A DNA stretch of 64,000 nucleotides from CAMPKL01 sp963817465 (GTDB taxonomy: Bacteria; Acidobacteriota; Terriglobia; Bryobacterales; UBA6623), in NCBI GenBank assembly GCA_963817465.1, contig CAWFOP010000017.1:1-64000 (forward strand), read 5' to 3'. Both the position numbers and the translations under genes were made by a program. This document shows, in pieces, positions 46,333 through 55,093 of this stretch. The number at the start of each line of letters is the position of its first letter. The first letter of the stretch is position 1. A model generated the notes under the pieces. It was not told the DNA's origin and did no database searches. It was given only the letters and a program-made list of their open reading frames with translations.

Positions 46333-46980
46333 TCACGCGCCCGCCGAAAACGCCTTGATCGCGGCGCCCGCGCCGTCCAGAAACATTTGTACTCCGATGA
46401 CGGCGAGGATCAGCCCCATCATGCGGGTCACGGCTCCGATTGCGTTGGCGCCGAGATAGCGAACCAGGTTTTCACCGAAGACGAAGAACAGATAGCTGAT
46501 CCCGCAGAGGAGCCCAAAGCTCGCCACCGTCACGGCGATGTGTTCCATAGAGCCGTCGGCGACGAAGCTCATCGCAGTCGCAATGGTTCCCGGGCCCGCG
46601 AGGATGGGAACGGCGAGCGGCGCGATCGCCACGCTCAACTGCGCTTCCAGGTCCGGCGCCGCACGCCCCTCCTGTGGGCTGTGGGTCTTGGACGCCTTGC
46701 CGTGGAGCATGCTGTACCCGATGCCGAATACGAGAATGCCCCCGGTGATGCGAAATGCGATCAGCGTGATGCCGAAAAGGTGGAAGATGAGCTGGCCCGC
46801 GAACGAGAACGTCGTCACGATTGCGAAGGCGACCAGCAGCGCATTCCGCGCGACCGCTTTGCGAGTGTCGCCGTCATCGTCGGCCGTGAGAGCGAGGAAA
46901 ACCGGCGTATTCGCCAGCGGATTCATGATCGCCAGGAAGCCCATGAAAACCGTTGCCGCGTAAGGCGCTAGATCGTGCAT
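46333..46980 (-). CDS. MarC-family (UPF0056) membrane protein
   Basis: Six-helix membrane protein of 215 residues with family features FLAIMNPLANTPVFLALT at the start and PLAVPILAGPGTIATAMSF in the middle. The function of MarC proteins is unsettled; they are not multidrug transporters as once thought. It is separated from the biosynthetic operon by ~140 bp. Confidence 0.9.
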   Translation of the reverse strand: MHDLAPYAATVFMGFLAIMNPLANTPVFLALTADDDGDTRKAVARNALLVAFAIVTTFSFAGQLIFHLFGITLIAFRITGGILVFGIGYSMLHGKASKTHSPQEGRAAPDLEAQLSVAIAPLAVPILAGPGTIATAMSFVADGSMEHIAVTVASFGLLCGISYLFFVFGENLVRYLGANAIGAVTRMMGLILAVIGVQMFLDGAGAAIKAFSAGA

Positions 46981-47132
46981 AGCTCGCTCCGCCTCTGAGG
47001 TAATACACCCTCGCGCTATACTAGTGGACCGATCGCTCCCGCAGCCGAGACGGCCGAAAGCGCAGTTGGAACTCCACGGCGTCCAAGTAGGCGAGGCAAT
47101 CGAAGGGGGTTGTCATCACTTTAAAACGCAAC

Positions 47133-47378
47133 ATGGGCTCGGGCGACGGGATCTGGTTGAACCGTTTCTGGACGGTTCGGCGGCCCTCCTCCGAGGTGCT
47201 CGCGCGTATTTCCGAAGAGCTGGGTGACAATCTGGAGTTGTTCGGCGGCGACCCGAAAGCGGTCATCGCCGTCGTGCGCATGCTGACCAACGGCCGCAAC
47301 TTCAGAACCTCCGAGCATCTCCGTCTGGAGCCAGGCGAGATCCCCGACCTGGTCGTCAAAGCCAAGCGATTCGCCTAG
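47133..47378 (+). CDS. Hypothetical protein (81 aa)
   Basis: Short frame beginning MGSGDGIWLNRFWTVRRPSSEVLARI and continuing with an acidic, plausible globular sequence (SEELGDNLELFGGDPKAVIAVVRML). The opposite strand also has an open frame (47021-47365) of less protein-like composition. No family is recognised; a ribosome site is not obvious. Tentative. Confidence 0.4.
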   Translation: MGSGDGIWLNRFWTVRRPSSEVLARISEELGDNLELFGGDPKAVIAVVRMLTNGRNFRTSEHLRLEPGEIPDLVVKAKRFA

Positions 47379-47478
47379 CGCGATTCCAGGGTTCCCGCTT
47401 GTTTCGATCAGTCCTCTAATATAGGGCGACTAGGGGCCGCCTCTTTGTCGAGGAGGCCGAAAAGCTGGAGGACCCGAG

Positions 47479-48378
47479 ATGAAACGCAGAGCTTTTCTGT
47501 TCGCTACCGCGGCGGCCGGCGCGACCCCGGCGTTCGCGTCCCTTGGCGGGGCCGCCGACATCGACGAGATTCCTACCCGTAAGGCGGGCAAGGTCGAGAT
47601 CGTCTTCAAGTCTCCCGGCCCGCAACCCAACGGCCTGCAATGCACGGACGAAGGGTTGTGGGTGATGGATCAGGGGCCCGGCAACAAGGCCTACCTGGTC
47701 AGCTATTCCGACGGCAAGATCATTCGCGGATTCGAAACAGGCGCGGACCGCGCGAGCGGCATCACCTACCACGACGGCTCGCTCTGGATCGGCTCTACTT
47801 ACAACCGCGCTATTGTCCGCGCCGACGCCAAGACGGGCAAAACGATCGAGGAACACTTTACGCCGGGCGCGGGCGTGATCTATTCGATGCCGGGCGATCC
47901 GGCGGGGCGCGGCAGCCCGGTACCGGAACAGATGCGCCAGCCCCGGCCGACGCCGCGCAAGGCGCCCGAGACCAGCAAGGATCCTTCGCAAGTCGGCGGT
48001 TTCCAGGCGGGGCGCGAGCTCGGAGCGCGCGCGGCGGGAACGGGGGCCCACGGGCAAGAGATGAAAGACGGCAAGTTGTGGATGGCCGTGCCTCCCGCGC
48101 GCATGGTCTACCGCGTCGACCCGAAGGAATGGATCGTCGAGGCGCGCTTCCCGACGAGCGGCAATCGCCCGCACGGCATCGGCTGGGAAGGCGATTATCT
48201 GTGGGTCACCGATTCGAACTGGAACGCCTTCTTCAAGCACGACACGACGACCGGACGCGTGGTCGAGAAGATTCAGTTGGGCGACAAAGATCCCTTGCCG
48301 CACGGCATGTCGATCCGCGACGGGTGGCTGTGGTACTGCGACGACGTCGGGCTCATTTGTAGGCTCGAGATCGCGTAA
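47479..48378 (+). CDS. Exported SMP-30/NHL-like beta-propeller protein
   Basis: A 299-residue propeller protein with a Tat-like signal (KRRAFLFATAAAGATPAFA) and repeats such as GITYHDGSLWIGSTYNRAI, IGWEGDYLWVTDSNWNAFF and MSIRDGWLWYCDD. These resemble SMP-30/gluconolactonase or glutamine-cyclotransferase-type propellers, but metal ligands cannot be assigned. A Pro/Arg-rich loop lies between residues ~140 and 190. GGAGG at 47466-47470 precedes the ATG. Confidence 0.82.
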   Translation: MKRRAFLFATAAAGATPAFASLGGAADIDEIPTRKAGKVEIVFKSPGPQPNGLQCTDEGLWVMDQGPGNKAYLVSYSDGKIIRGFETGADRASGITYHDGSLWIGSTYNRAIVRADAKTGKTIEEHFTPGAGVIYSMPGDPAGRGSPVPEQMRQPRPTPRKAPETSKDPSQVGGFQAGRELGARAAGTGAHGQEMKDGKLWMAVPPARMVYRVDPKEWIVEARFPTSGNRPHGIGWEGDYLWVTDSNWNAFFKHDTTTGRVVEKIQLGDKDPLPHGMSIRDGWLWYCDDVGLICRLEIA

Positions 48379-48560
48379 GCCTCGTCGGCGCGCGACGTAG
48401 CTTTTAGGACTGGGAGGGGGGCCGAATCCAATCACCAGCGGTGGTCGGAGCAAACCAGGTCCACGCGTCGATGTTTTGTAAGCGATTCATTCTCAACGGT
48501 TAGCCGTTCGGCTCTCCAGGTGCACCAACAGGTGCGCCGGCACATGGAGGGCCGAGCAGA

Positions 48561-49115
48561 ATGAATATCATCAGCGTCCGAACAGCTCTAGCCGTCGCCG
48601 CCTTACTGAGCGTCGCCGGAGCGCAAGCGGCAACGGTCACCGTGACCGGAGCCGAAGACCGTTCTCAACTCACCGATCTCGAGCGCCAAGTGCGCAAGGA
48701 GCTGATCACGCTCCCGTTCTACACCGTTTTCGACTACTTCGAATTCCAGGTGGTGGGCGACAAGGTGATCCTGTCGGGAGACGCCTCTCGTCCGGTTCTC
48801 AAAGTCACAGCCGGCCGCGCCGTCGCACACGTGCCCGGCGTCAAGGAAGTCGACAACCAAATCGAGGTGCTGCCGGTATCCCCGTTCGACAACAGCATCC
48901 GCCGCGGCCTGCTGCGAGCGATCTACTGGGATGAAGTTCTCAACCGCTACGCCGCCGGTTCGAACCCTTGGATTCGACTGATCGTCAACGACGGCAACAT
49001 CACGCTCGAGGGCTACGTCGACCGCGAATCCGACCTGGATATCGCCAACATACGCGCCAACGGCGTGAGGAACGCGTTCTCGGTGACGAATCATTTGAAA
49101 GTGAAGGGGACTTAG
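48561..49115 (+). CDS. Secreted BON-domain protein
   Basis: A 184-residue exported protein (signal ends about GAQA) with two BON-like modules: LERQVRKELITLPFYTVFDYFEFQVVGDKVILSG...VPGVKEVDNQIEVLP and IRRGLLRAIYW...IRLIVNDGNITLEGYVDRESD...VRNAFSVTNHLKV. BON domains bind phospholipid membranes and support outer-membrane stability or osmotic stress survival. An AGGGCC ribosome site precedes the start. Confidence 0.88.
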   Translation: MNIISVRTALAVAALLSVAGAQAATVTVTGAEDRSQLTDLERQVRKELITLPFYTVFDYFEFQVVGDKVILSGDASRPVLKVTAGRAVAHVPGVKEVDNQIEVLPVSPFDNSIRRGLLRAIYWDEVLNRYAAGSNPWIRLIVNDGNITLEGYVDRESDLDIANIRANGVRNAFSVTNHLKVKGT

Positions 49116-49146
49116 GGACCAGTGAACACTGAACAGTGAACCGTGA

Positions 49147-49193
49147 GCGGCGGGGCAAAGCCTCGCCGCCGGGGGCCTGCAATCGCGGGCCCC
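49147..49193. terminator. Double hairpin between convergent genes (bidirectional terminator?)
   Basis: Stem 1 pairs 49147-49156 with 49160-49169 (10 bp, one G-T, AAA loop). Stem 2 pairs 49072-like GGGGCCT at 49172-49178 with GGGCCCC at 49187-49193. They lie exactly between the stops of the BON gene (+) and the DUF4396 gene (-). There is no T-tract, so termination would be non-classical. Just before stem 1 four heptamers of the form agtgaac/actgaac/agtgaac/cgtgagc are repeated. Confidence 0.4.
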
Positions 49194-49944
49194 TACATCG
49201 CTTCCTTGACGCCCGCCTTGATCAGCCGCCAGTTCACGGGATAGGCCGTGAGAAACCCGCAGACCATCGCCCACTGCATCACGAACCAAAAGACGGGGCT
49301 AGCCGGCGTGACCTCGGCTGGCCAGACATCGGTGAACAGATAGAATTGCGCGAAAGCCATAAAGCCGTACATGCCGATCTGCCAGGAAGTGAGCGACAGA
49401 GCGTCGGCCTTCACCGCCTGAATCAATCCTTCGGTCGGCGACAAGTCGCGCATGGGCTTGATCGTGAAGTATTGGAATGCGACTCCGATGATGAAAGCGA
49501 AGATGAAGTCGAGAATCCAAACGGCGAACATCTTGCCGTGCTCGGTGGCGGGAAAGATCTGACTTCCACCCGAGCCAGACCGCGATCGCGGGGAAGTAGA
49601 GAGCGAGGAACTCCGCGGCGATATCGCCCAAGGCGCAGCCGCTGCCGCAGTGGCTGGCGCCCTTGGCCACCATCATCGGAAACGGCGTGAGCAGTCTTGC
49701 TCGGCGGTTCTTCGCCGCGCTCTTTCGCCCGCATGAAATTTTCATGCGTGGCGAGGCGACCGTACTTGAAATACCAGCAGACGGTTACTGCGGTTCCGAA
49801 CAAGGCGGTGATCGGCCACACCAAATCCATGATCCACATGTGCTGGCGGCGGCCGGCCAAGATATCGACGGCGATCAAGAGCGCGCAGAGTCCGCCAAAC
49901 GAAAGGTAGAGGACGGAGAGGGTTTCGAGCCAGTCTGGAATCAT
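49193..49944 (-). pseudogene. DUF4396-family membrane protein, broken by two frameshifts
   Basis: Three successive frames together give one DUF4396 protein: MIPDWLETLSVLYLSFGGLCALLIAVDIL...KYGRLATHENFMRAKERGEEPPSK (49944 to ~49696), LLTPFPMMVAKGASHCGSGCALGDIAAEFLALYF...GWK (to ~49560), and FPATEHGKMFAVWILDFIFAFIIGVAFQYF...LIKAGVKEAM (to 49193). The central HCGSGCALGD motif is the family hallmark and could bind metal. Indels lie near 49695 and 49560. The function of the family is unknown; five to six helices are present. Confidence 0.8.
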
Positions 49945-50306
49945 GAACAATCGATTTAGCGCTAGTGAGAGGCGACTTCGGTGCGGTCGTTCGTCTGCGA
50001 CATCTAATGCTCGCCGGGGATCGCATTGCTCCGTCTCAAGTGCCAACCTTCCCGCTTCGCTGACAAGGAGGCTGACAACGAGACGGCGCCGTGCGTTACA
50101 GCATCAATCCGTCGCATCCGCTAAGGGAAGCGCCGCTTTCCCCACCGGACACTCAACGAAAAAACAAGCTGAGACAAATTGTGAGGACTGTCGGTTACAT
50201 CGCTTCCGGGCCGTATGTTCGTCAGAACCCTAAGGCTCGGCAGGCCCTCTCCTCGCGCCCAAACCTGCGCCGCTAGGCGGCGTCGAATTGAGTAGGAGAA
50301 AAGGCC
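49945..50306. other. Intergenic region with hairpin upstream of the secreted protein gene
   Basis: No gene seen. A perfect hairpin CGCCGC-TAG-GCGGCG (50268-50282) lies 10 bp before the AGGAG ribosome site (50293-50298) of the gene at 50307 and could affect its translation. The rest shows no clear promoter. Confidence 0.4.
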
Positions 50307-50753
50307 ATGAGAATAAACATCACACAAATGGCGCTTTCGTTTATTGCTGGATTCGGTCTGCTTGCCGGGACCGCCGTCGCCCAAATTACGGCGGACATCG
50401 ATGCGAACATTCCGTTCAGTTTCACCGTAGGCAATCAAACGCTTGCCGCCGGGAAATATCTGATCCATCCCTTGGATATCGGAGAGCTCGAGATTCAAGC
50501 TCAGAACGGCAAAGCTGTCGCCATCGAGACAACGGAGCAAGCCCAGGCGAATACCGAGCCTAAAGACACGGAGTTGATCTTCCGTCGCTACGGCGACCAT
50601 GAATTTCTCGACAAAGTCTTTCTGGCGGGCGACCCCTACGGAGTCGAGCTGGCAAGATCGAAAATGGAGCGGCGGTTGATGGCGCAAGGTCAAAAGGCGA
50701 CCGAACATCATCAGCCCGCAAAGGCACACGCAAGAGTCCCGAAGGTCAGCTAA
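50307..50753 (+). CDS. Small secreted protein (acidobacterial type)
   Basis: A 148-residue protein with a signal peptide (SFIAGFGLLAGTAVAQ) and the pattern DANIPFSFTVGNQTLAAGKYLIHPL, frequent in exported acidobacterial proteins of unknown role. The C-terminal tail is basic and His-rich (ATEHHQPAKAHARVPK). AGGAG precedes the ATG by a good distance. Predicted beta-rich core. No function known. Confidence 0.8.
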   Translation: MRINITQMALSFIAGFGLLAGTAVAQITADIDANIPFSFTVGNQTLAAGKYLIHPLDIGELEIQAQNGKAVAIETTEQAQANTEPKDTELIFRRYGDHEFLDKVFLAGDPYGVELARSKMERRLMAQGQKATEHHQPAKAHARVPKVS

Positions 50754-50807
50754 CCGGAACGAGCAATCGCAAAGCCCGAGAAAGCGTCCGCCGGTTGCGC
50801 AACGAAG

Positions 50808-51989
50808 CTAGTCGAGTTGAGTCGACGGCCTACGGCGCAGCCAGGCGGACGCCATCCAGACCACTCCAGCCGCAAAGAGAAGCCCCATCAGCCAGCGCAG
50901 GATTTCCGCCGTTTGGGTCGCCGTCAGGCCGGTCCAAGCGAATTCGTATCTGCTGAGCACGTCGAAGCGAGCCGTCATCCAATGCCAAGCCGTGTGCGCA
51001 ACGAGCGCGGAGACGATGATGGCGCCGGTGCGCTCGGGCACGACGAATCGGAAAAGCAATTCGAGCGCCGGAACCATCAGCGCCAGCGCCAGAATTTGCC
51101 CCAGCTCAACGCCCAAGTTGAACGAGACGAGCGACGTCAGCAGATGCGACCCCGCGAATTGCAGCGTCTGCCGCAGCGCGAACGAGAAGCCGAAGCCGTG
51201 GATCAGCCCGAAGCCAAAGGCGAACATCCAGCGGCGTTGCGTGCTCGATGCCCCGGCGATATTCTCGAGCGCCATGTAGACGATCGACGCCGCGATCAGC
51301 GTCTCGATCAGCGGCGGGAACCATAGCGCCGAGGGCGTCAGGCCGAAAGCCGAGGCGATCAACGTGAACGAATGCGCGACCGTGAATGCTGTCGCGATGA
51401 GGATCAGCGGCCGCAGTCGTCGGAACGGGATCACCAGGCACAGCAGGAACAACAGGTGGTCGGGGCCGTCGAGGATGTGCAGGAATCCCAACTTGACGAA
51501 GCGCCCGGCGGCTTGCAGCCAACTCGGGTCGAGCGGGACCAGGCCCGGATCGGCGGTGAACTCATAGGCGCGCACGGCGCCGTCCGGCGTGATGAAGCGC
51601 AGCACCGTCAACACGTCTGTCGCAAGGTGCTCGAGCCTGGGGCGGATGGCGAACGCGGACTTCTCGGATTGGATGCGGAACTCGAGCAACACATCAAAGT
51701 GCAGTTGTTCGGCGACCAGGTTCTCGTCGTTCGACGGCAGCGGCTCGCGGACACGCGCCAGCGCCTGTTCGAACGAGGCGAAAGATTTGTCGGAGGCGAG
51801 CGACAACTGCGTCGCGACGACGCGGGGTTGCGGCAGACGGCGGCCGTTCTCGTCGACCTCGACGAAGTCGGCGATCCATTGTGTGGCGAGGCCGTCGAGT
51901 TGGGGCGCCAGCTTTGCGATGTCGAGATAGCCCGACTCGAGGGCGGGGAACTCGGCGTCGCGCATCGAGCTCAGCGGGACCCGCACCAA
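50808..51989 (-). CDS. HupE/UreJ-like membrane protein (N-terminus lost to frameshifts)
   Basis: C-terminal part is a HupE/UreJ-type membrane domain: GFLHILDGPDHLLFLLCLVIPFRRLRPLI, FTVAHSFTLIASAFG, PLIETLIAASIVYMALENI, FGLIHGFGFSFALRQTL, with conserved His/Asp residues that may bind nickel or another metal. The N-terminal ~190 residues form a periplasmic domain. The start here is internal: upstream, in other frames, are FELLVRVPLS and HDIPAAVTVHAMAKPAGDRFEL, and the signal peptide MSAFRRALFAALLA begins at 52126. Indels near 51990 and 52060-52085 separate them. The intact gene would be 50808-52126. Confidence 0.85.
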   Translation of the reverse strand: MVRVPLSSMRDAEFPALESGYLDIAKLAPQLDGLATQWIADFVEVDENGRRLPQPRVVATQLSLASDKSFASFEQALARVREPLPSNDENLVAEQLHFDVLLEFRIQSEKSAFAIRPRLEHLATDVLTVLRFITPDGAVRAYEFTADPGLVPLDPSWLQAAGRFVKLGFLHILDGPDHLLFLLCLVIPFRRLRPLILIATAFTVAHSFTLIASAFGLTPSALWFPPLIETLIAASIVYMALENIAGASSTQRRWMFAFGFGLIHGFGFSFALRQTLQFAGSHLLTSLVSFNLGVELGQILALALMVPALELLFRFVVPERTGAIIVSALVAHTAWHWMTARFDVLSRYEFAWTGLTATQTAEILRWLMGLLFAAGVVWMASAWLRRRPSTQLD

Positions 51990-52178
51990 TAAGTTCGAAG
52001 CGGTCTCCCGCGGGCTTGGCCATCGCGTGAACGGTGACTGCGGCGGGGATATCGTGGCCCGCGCCGGGGGCGGCGAAGCCGCAACGCGAGCAAGGCTGCG
52101 AAAAGCGCTCGACGAAACGCGCTCATGACGTTGTTCTCACGGGACGGAACGAGTATGATACCCGAGGCTGAACTCGCT

Positions 52179-53426
52179 ATGAATCAGAGCAAACGCAATT
52201 ACCGTATCGTCGGCGGCCTCGCAGCCGCGGGCTTGCTGGCGGCTGGCGCCTGTATGGTCCAGGACCAAGCCACGACCGAGGCGTCGGATCCGTCGGGCGT
52301 GATGGCGCCGCGATTCGAGGTCGACCCCTTGTGGCCGAAGCCGCTGCCGAACCATTGGATCCTGGGCCCGGCGATCGGCGTCGACGTCGACGCTGAGGAC
52401 AACGTCTGGATCATCCACCGCGGCGCCTCGCTCGAGCCCAAGGAAATCTACCCCACCTGGGACCCGCCGGCTTCGGACTGCTGTCTTCCCGCGCCCCCGG
52501 TTCTGGAGTTCAGCGCGGACGGCGCGCTGCTGAACCACTGGGGCGGCCCGGGGGAAGGCTACGATTGGCCCGCCTCGAACCACGGCATCGATGTCGACTA
52601 CAAAGGCAACGTCTGGATCGGCGGCAACGGCCGCGGTCAGGCGCCAGCGAACCTGCCGCATGACGAGAGCGCGATGGGCCAGGGCCGCGTGCACGACAGC
52701 ATGGTCTTGAAGTTCACCCAGAGCGGCAAGTTGCTGATGCAGCTCGGCAAGCCGTTCGAGGGGAAAGGCAGCAACGACTTGGAGAACTTCAAGCTGCCGG
52801 CCAAGACGCTCGTCGACCCCAAGACGAATGAGCTCTACGTGGCGGACGGCTATGGCAACCGGCGGGTGATCGTGCTCGACGCGGACACCGGCGAGTACAA
52901 GCGGCACTGGGGCGCCTACGGCAACAAGCCCGACGATACGCAGCTTCCGCCTTACAAGGGCGGCGAGCCGGCGCCGCAGCAGTTCCGAACGCCGGTGCAC
53001 GCGGTTGCGCTGGCGGAGGACGGCCTGCTTTACGTCTGCGACCGGACGAACGATCGCATCCAGGTGTTCCAGACCGACGGCACGTTCGTGAAGGAGACGT
53101 TCATCGAGCCGGATACGCTCGGCGACGGCTCGACGTTCGACGTTGCCTTATCGCGCGATCCCGAGCAGAAGTTCTTGTATGTCGCCGATGGGTCGAACCA
53201 GAAGATTCATATCCTCGACCGGCAATCGCTCGAAGAGTTGACCTCGTTCGGCGACGGCGGGCGGCAACCCGGCGAGTTCTATGCGGTGCACAGCATCGCC
53301 ACTGACTCGAAAGGGAACATCTACACGACCGAGACCTATCACGGCCGGCGCGTGCAGAAGTTCGTGTTCAAGGGCCTGGCGCCGGTCACGAAGAAGGATC
53401 AGGGGACCGTCTGGCCGACGGATTGA
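52179..53426 (+). CDS. NHL-repeat six-bladed beta-propeller protein, exported
   Basis: A 415-residue protein with an N-terminal hydrophobic segment ending in a possible lipobox (LLAAGACMV). NHL-type repeats are visible (HGIDVDYKGNVWIGGNGRGQ, LYVADGYGNRRVIVLDADTGE, AVALAEDGLLYVCDRTNDRIQVF, HSIATDSKGNIYTTETYHGRRVQKF). Similar exported proteins are annotated as peptidylglycine-lyase-like propellers; catalytic residues cannot be assigned. The 3' end overlaps the convergent histidine kinase gene by 28 bp. Confidence 0.85.
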   Translation: MNQSKRNYRIVGGLAAAGLLAAGACMVQDQATTEASDPSGVMAPRFEVDPLWPKPLPNHWILGPAIGVDVDAEDNVWIIHRGASLEPKEIYPTWDPPASDCCLPAPPVLEFSADGALLNHWGGPGEGYDWPASNHGIDVDYKGNVWIGGNGRGQAPANLPHDESAMGQGRVHDSMVLKFTQSGKLLMQLGKPFEGKGSNDLENFKLPAKTLVDPKTNELYVADGYGNRRVIVLDADTGEYKRHWGAYGNKPDDTQLPPYKGGEPAPQQFRTPVHAVALAEDGLLYVCDRTNDRIQVFQTDGTFVKETFIEPDTLGDGSTFDVALSRDPEQKFLYVADGSNQKIHILDRQSLEELTSFGDGGRQPGEFYAVHSIATDSKGNIYTTETYHGRRVQKFVFKGLAPVTKKDQGTVWPTD

Positions 53427-55093
53427 CGCTCTTTGAAACAACGGAGACCGCGCCGTTCGTTTGGGCCGACTCTGGTGCGAGGGCTTGCTTCCTTCGGTTG
53501 AACGGGGTTTTGTTCCAACCAATCCAGTATGGCGGTCCGGTTAACCGGCTTCACCATGCGGGCGTCGAATAGCGATCCCCTCGCCCCGTTGCCCTGCAGG
53601 TTGTAGCCCGAGATCGCAACGATTTTCGTTCCATCCAGGCCCTCTAAGTCGCGTAGCTTGGCGGCGACGGCGAAGCCGTCCATGTCGGGAAGGCCGATGT
53701 CGAGCAATACGGTTCCGGGTTGCTCGCGAGAGGCGAGCTCAATCGCGGTTTGCCCGTCATGGGCGAGCAGGACGTTATGGCCGGCGTCGCGCAAATAGAG
53801 GGCGAGTCCTTCGGCGAGATCGCGGTTGTCATCGACAACCAAAATGTTGCCCGACCGGCCGGAAGCTTGCTCGCGTTGCGGCGCGGTCCTATTCAGCGCT
53901 GGGGAGGGCGCTTGTTTGAGCCCTGGAAGCTTCACGGTAAACTCGCTGCCTTGGCCTACCCCTGGACTTGAAACCGAGACTTCGCCTCCATGCATTTCAA
54001 CGAGGCTCTTCACGAGGCTGAGACCCAGGCCCAGCCCCGATACGGTCCGCTCGTTATCGGCCTTGCTCTGGACGAACGGCTCGAAAACCCGCTCGAGCAT
54101 TTCAGGTGCGAGACCGTTGCCGTTGTCGCGACAGCGGATCACCGCCTGATCGGCGCTTCGTTCCGCTGTCAACGCAACTCGGCCGCCTGGAGGAGTGTAT
54201 TTCGCCGCGTTGGAGAGCAGGTTGACGACGACTTGCTCGAGGCGGTCGGAATCGGCTTCAAGGTAAACGTCGTCAGGCAACGTAACAGTGAAGTCATGTT
54301 TGCGCTGCGCCATCGCCTCTTGCACGGCGGCGGCGGAGTTCTCGAGAATCTCGCGCAGCGAAACCCTCTGTTTTCGCAGGTCTACCTTTCCGCGCGTGAT
54401 GCGCGAGACGTCGAGAAGGTCATCAACCAATCGCTCGAGCTGTTTTACCTGACGAGCCATCATGTGCTCGATCCAGGCTCGGCGGTCGGGCGTAGGATCG
54501 GACTCCAGGAGAGTCGTGCCGCCGCTGATCGCCGCGAGAGGGTTTCTGAGCTCGTGTCCGAGCACGGCTAGGAACTCGTCTTTGAGCTGGTTCGCCCGCT
54601 CCAGCTTTTCTTGCACTCGAACGCGTTCCGCCACTTCGAGCTTGAGAGCCTCATTGGCGTCACGGAGTTCGGCGGTCTTCTCGTGAACACGATCGTCAAG
54701 TTCGGCGTTGGCCTTAAGCAGGGCGGTTTCCGCTCTTTGTCTGGCGCCGGTCAAGGCGGAAATTAGAAAGGTCAACACCAAGAAAAGAGCAAGACGCAGC
54801 AGCTCGGAGGTTGTCGGAAGAAGTGGGGCGCTTGGAAGGAAAAGCGGACGCACCGCTATGCTCGTAACCAGTGCGGCGAGAATTCCTGGCCCCATGCCGG
54901 CGTGCCACGCCACCACAATTACCGCGGTGATTGCGAATATTACGGGGTTATGGGGAACGACGAGCCACAACGCGTAAGCGGCAAACATCATCCCGACCGG
55001 GACGATTACGGCAAACGTGTAACGATAAAGAGCCGATGCCGGCTCACGTCTATAGGTTGCCTTCATGACCTTGCGCCGTACTATCATAGCCAT
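53399..55093 (-). CDS. Hybrid sensor histidine kinase with C-terminal receiver
   Basis: Membrane sensor kinase of 564 residues: three to four helices of a DUF4118-like module (FAVIVPVGMMFAAYALWLVV, ILAALVTSIAV, LALFLVLTFLISALTG), a coiled coil, HisKA with His180 in LGHELRNPL, an HATPase domain (NLLSNAAKYTPPGG, DNGNGL, GLGLGLSLVK) and a receiver (ILVVDDNRD, LLDIGLPDMDG, VAISGY, VKPV). It should autophosphorylate and pass phosphate to its own receiver. Starts at 55093 or 55066 are possible. Its 5' end overlaps that of the divergent Oar receptor gene. Confidence 0.92.
   Translation of the reverse strand: MAMIVRRKVMKATYRREPASALYRYTFAVIVPVGMMFAAYALWLVVPHNPVIFAITAVIVVAWHAGMGPGILAALVTSIAVRPLFLPSAPLLPTTSELLRLALFLVLTFLISALTGARQRAETALLKANAELDDRVHEKTAELRDANEALKLEVAERVRVQEKLERANQLKDEFLAVLGHELRNPLAAISGGTTLLESDPTPDRRAWIEHMMARQVKQLERLVDDLLDVSRITRGKVDLRKQRVSLREILENSAAAVQEAMAQRKHDFTVTLPDDVYLEADSDRLEQVVVNLLSNAAKYTPPGGRVALTAERSADQAVIRCRDNGNGLAPEMLERVFEPFVQSKADNERTVSGLGLGLSLVKSLVEMHGGEVSVSSPGVGQGSEFTVKLPGLKQAPSPALNRTAPQREQASGRSGNILVVDDNRDLAEGLALYLRDAGHNVLLAHDGQTAIELASREQPGTVLLDIGLPDMDGFAVAAKLRDLEGLDGTKIVAISGYNLQGNGARGSLFDARMVKPVNRTAILDWLEQNPVQPKEASPRTRVGPNERRGLRCFKERQSVGQTVP

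Noticed and set aside
47021..47365. 114-residue minus-strand frame
   Set aside because: Overlaps the more protein-like plus-strand frame 47133-47378 and is rich in Ser/Arg/Pro as shadows are; not fully excluded.
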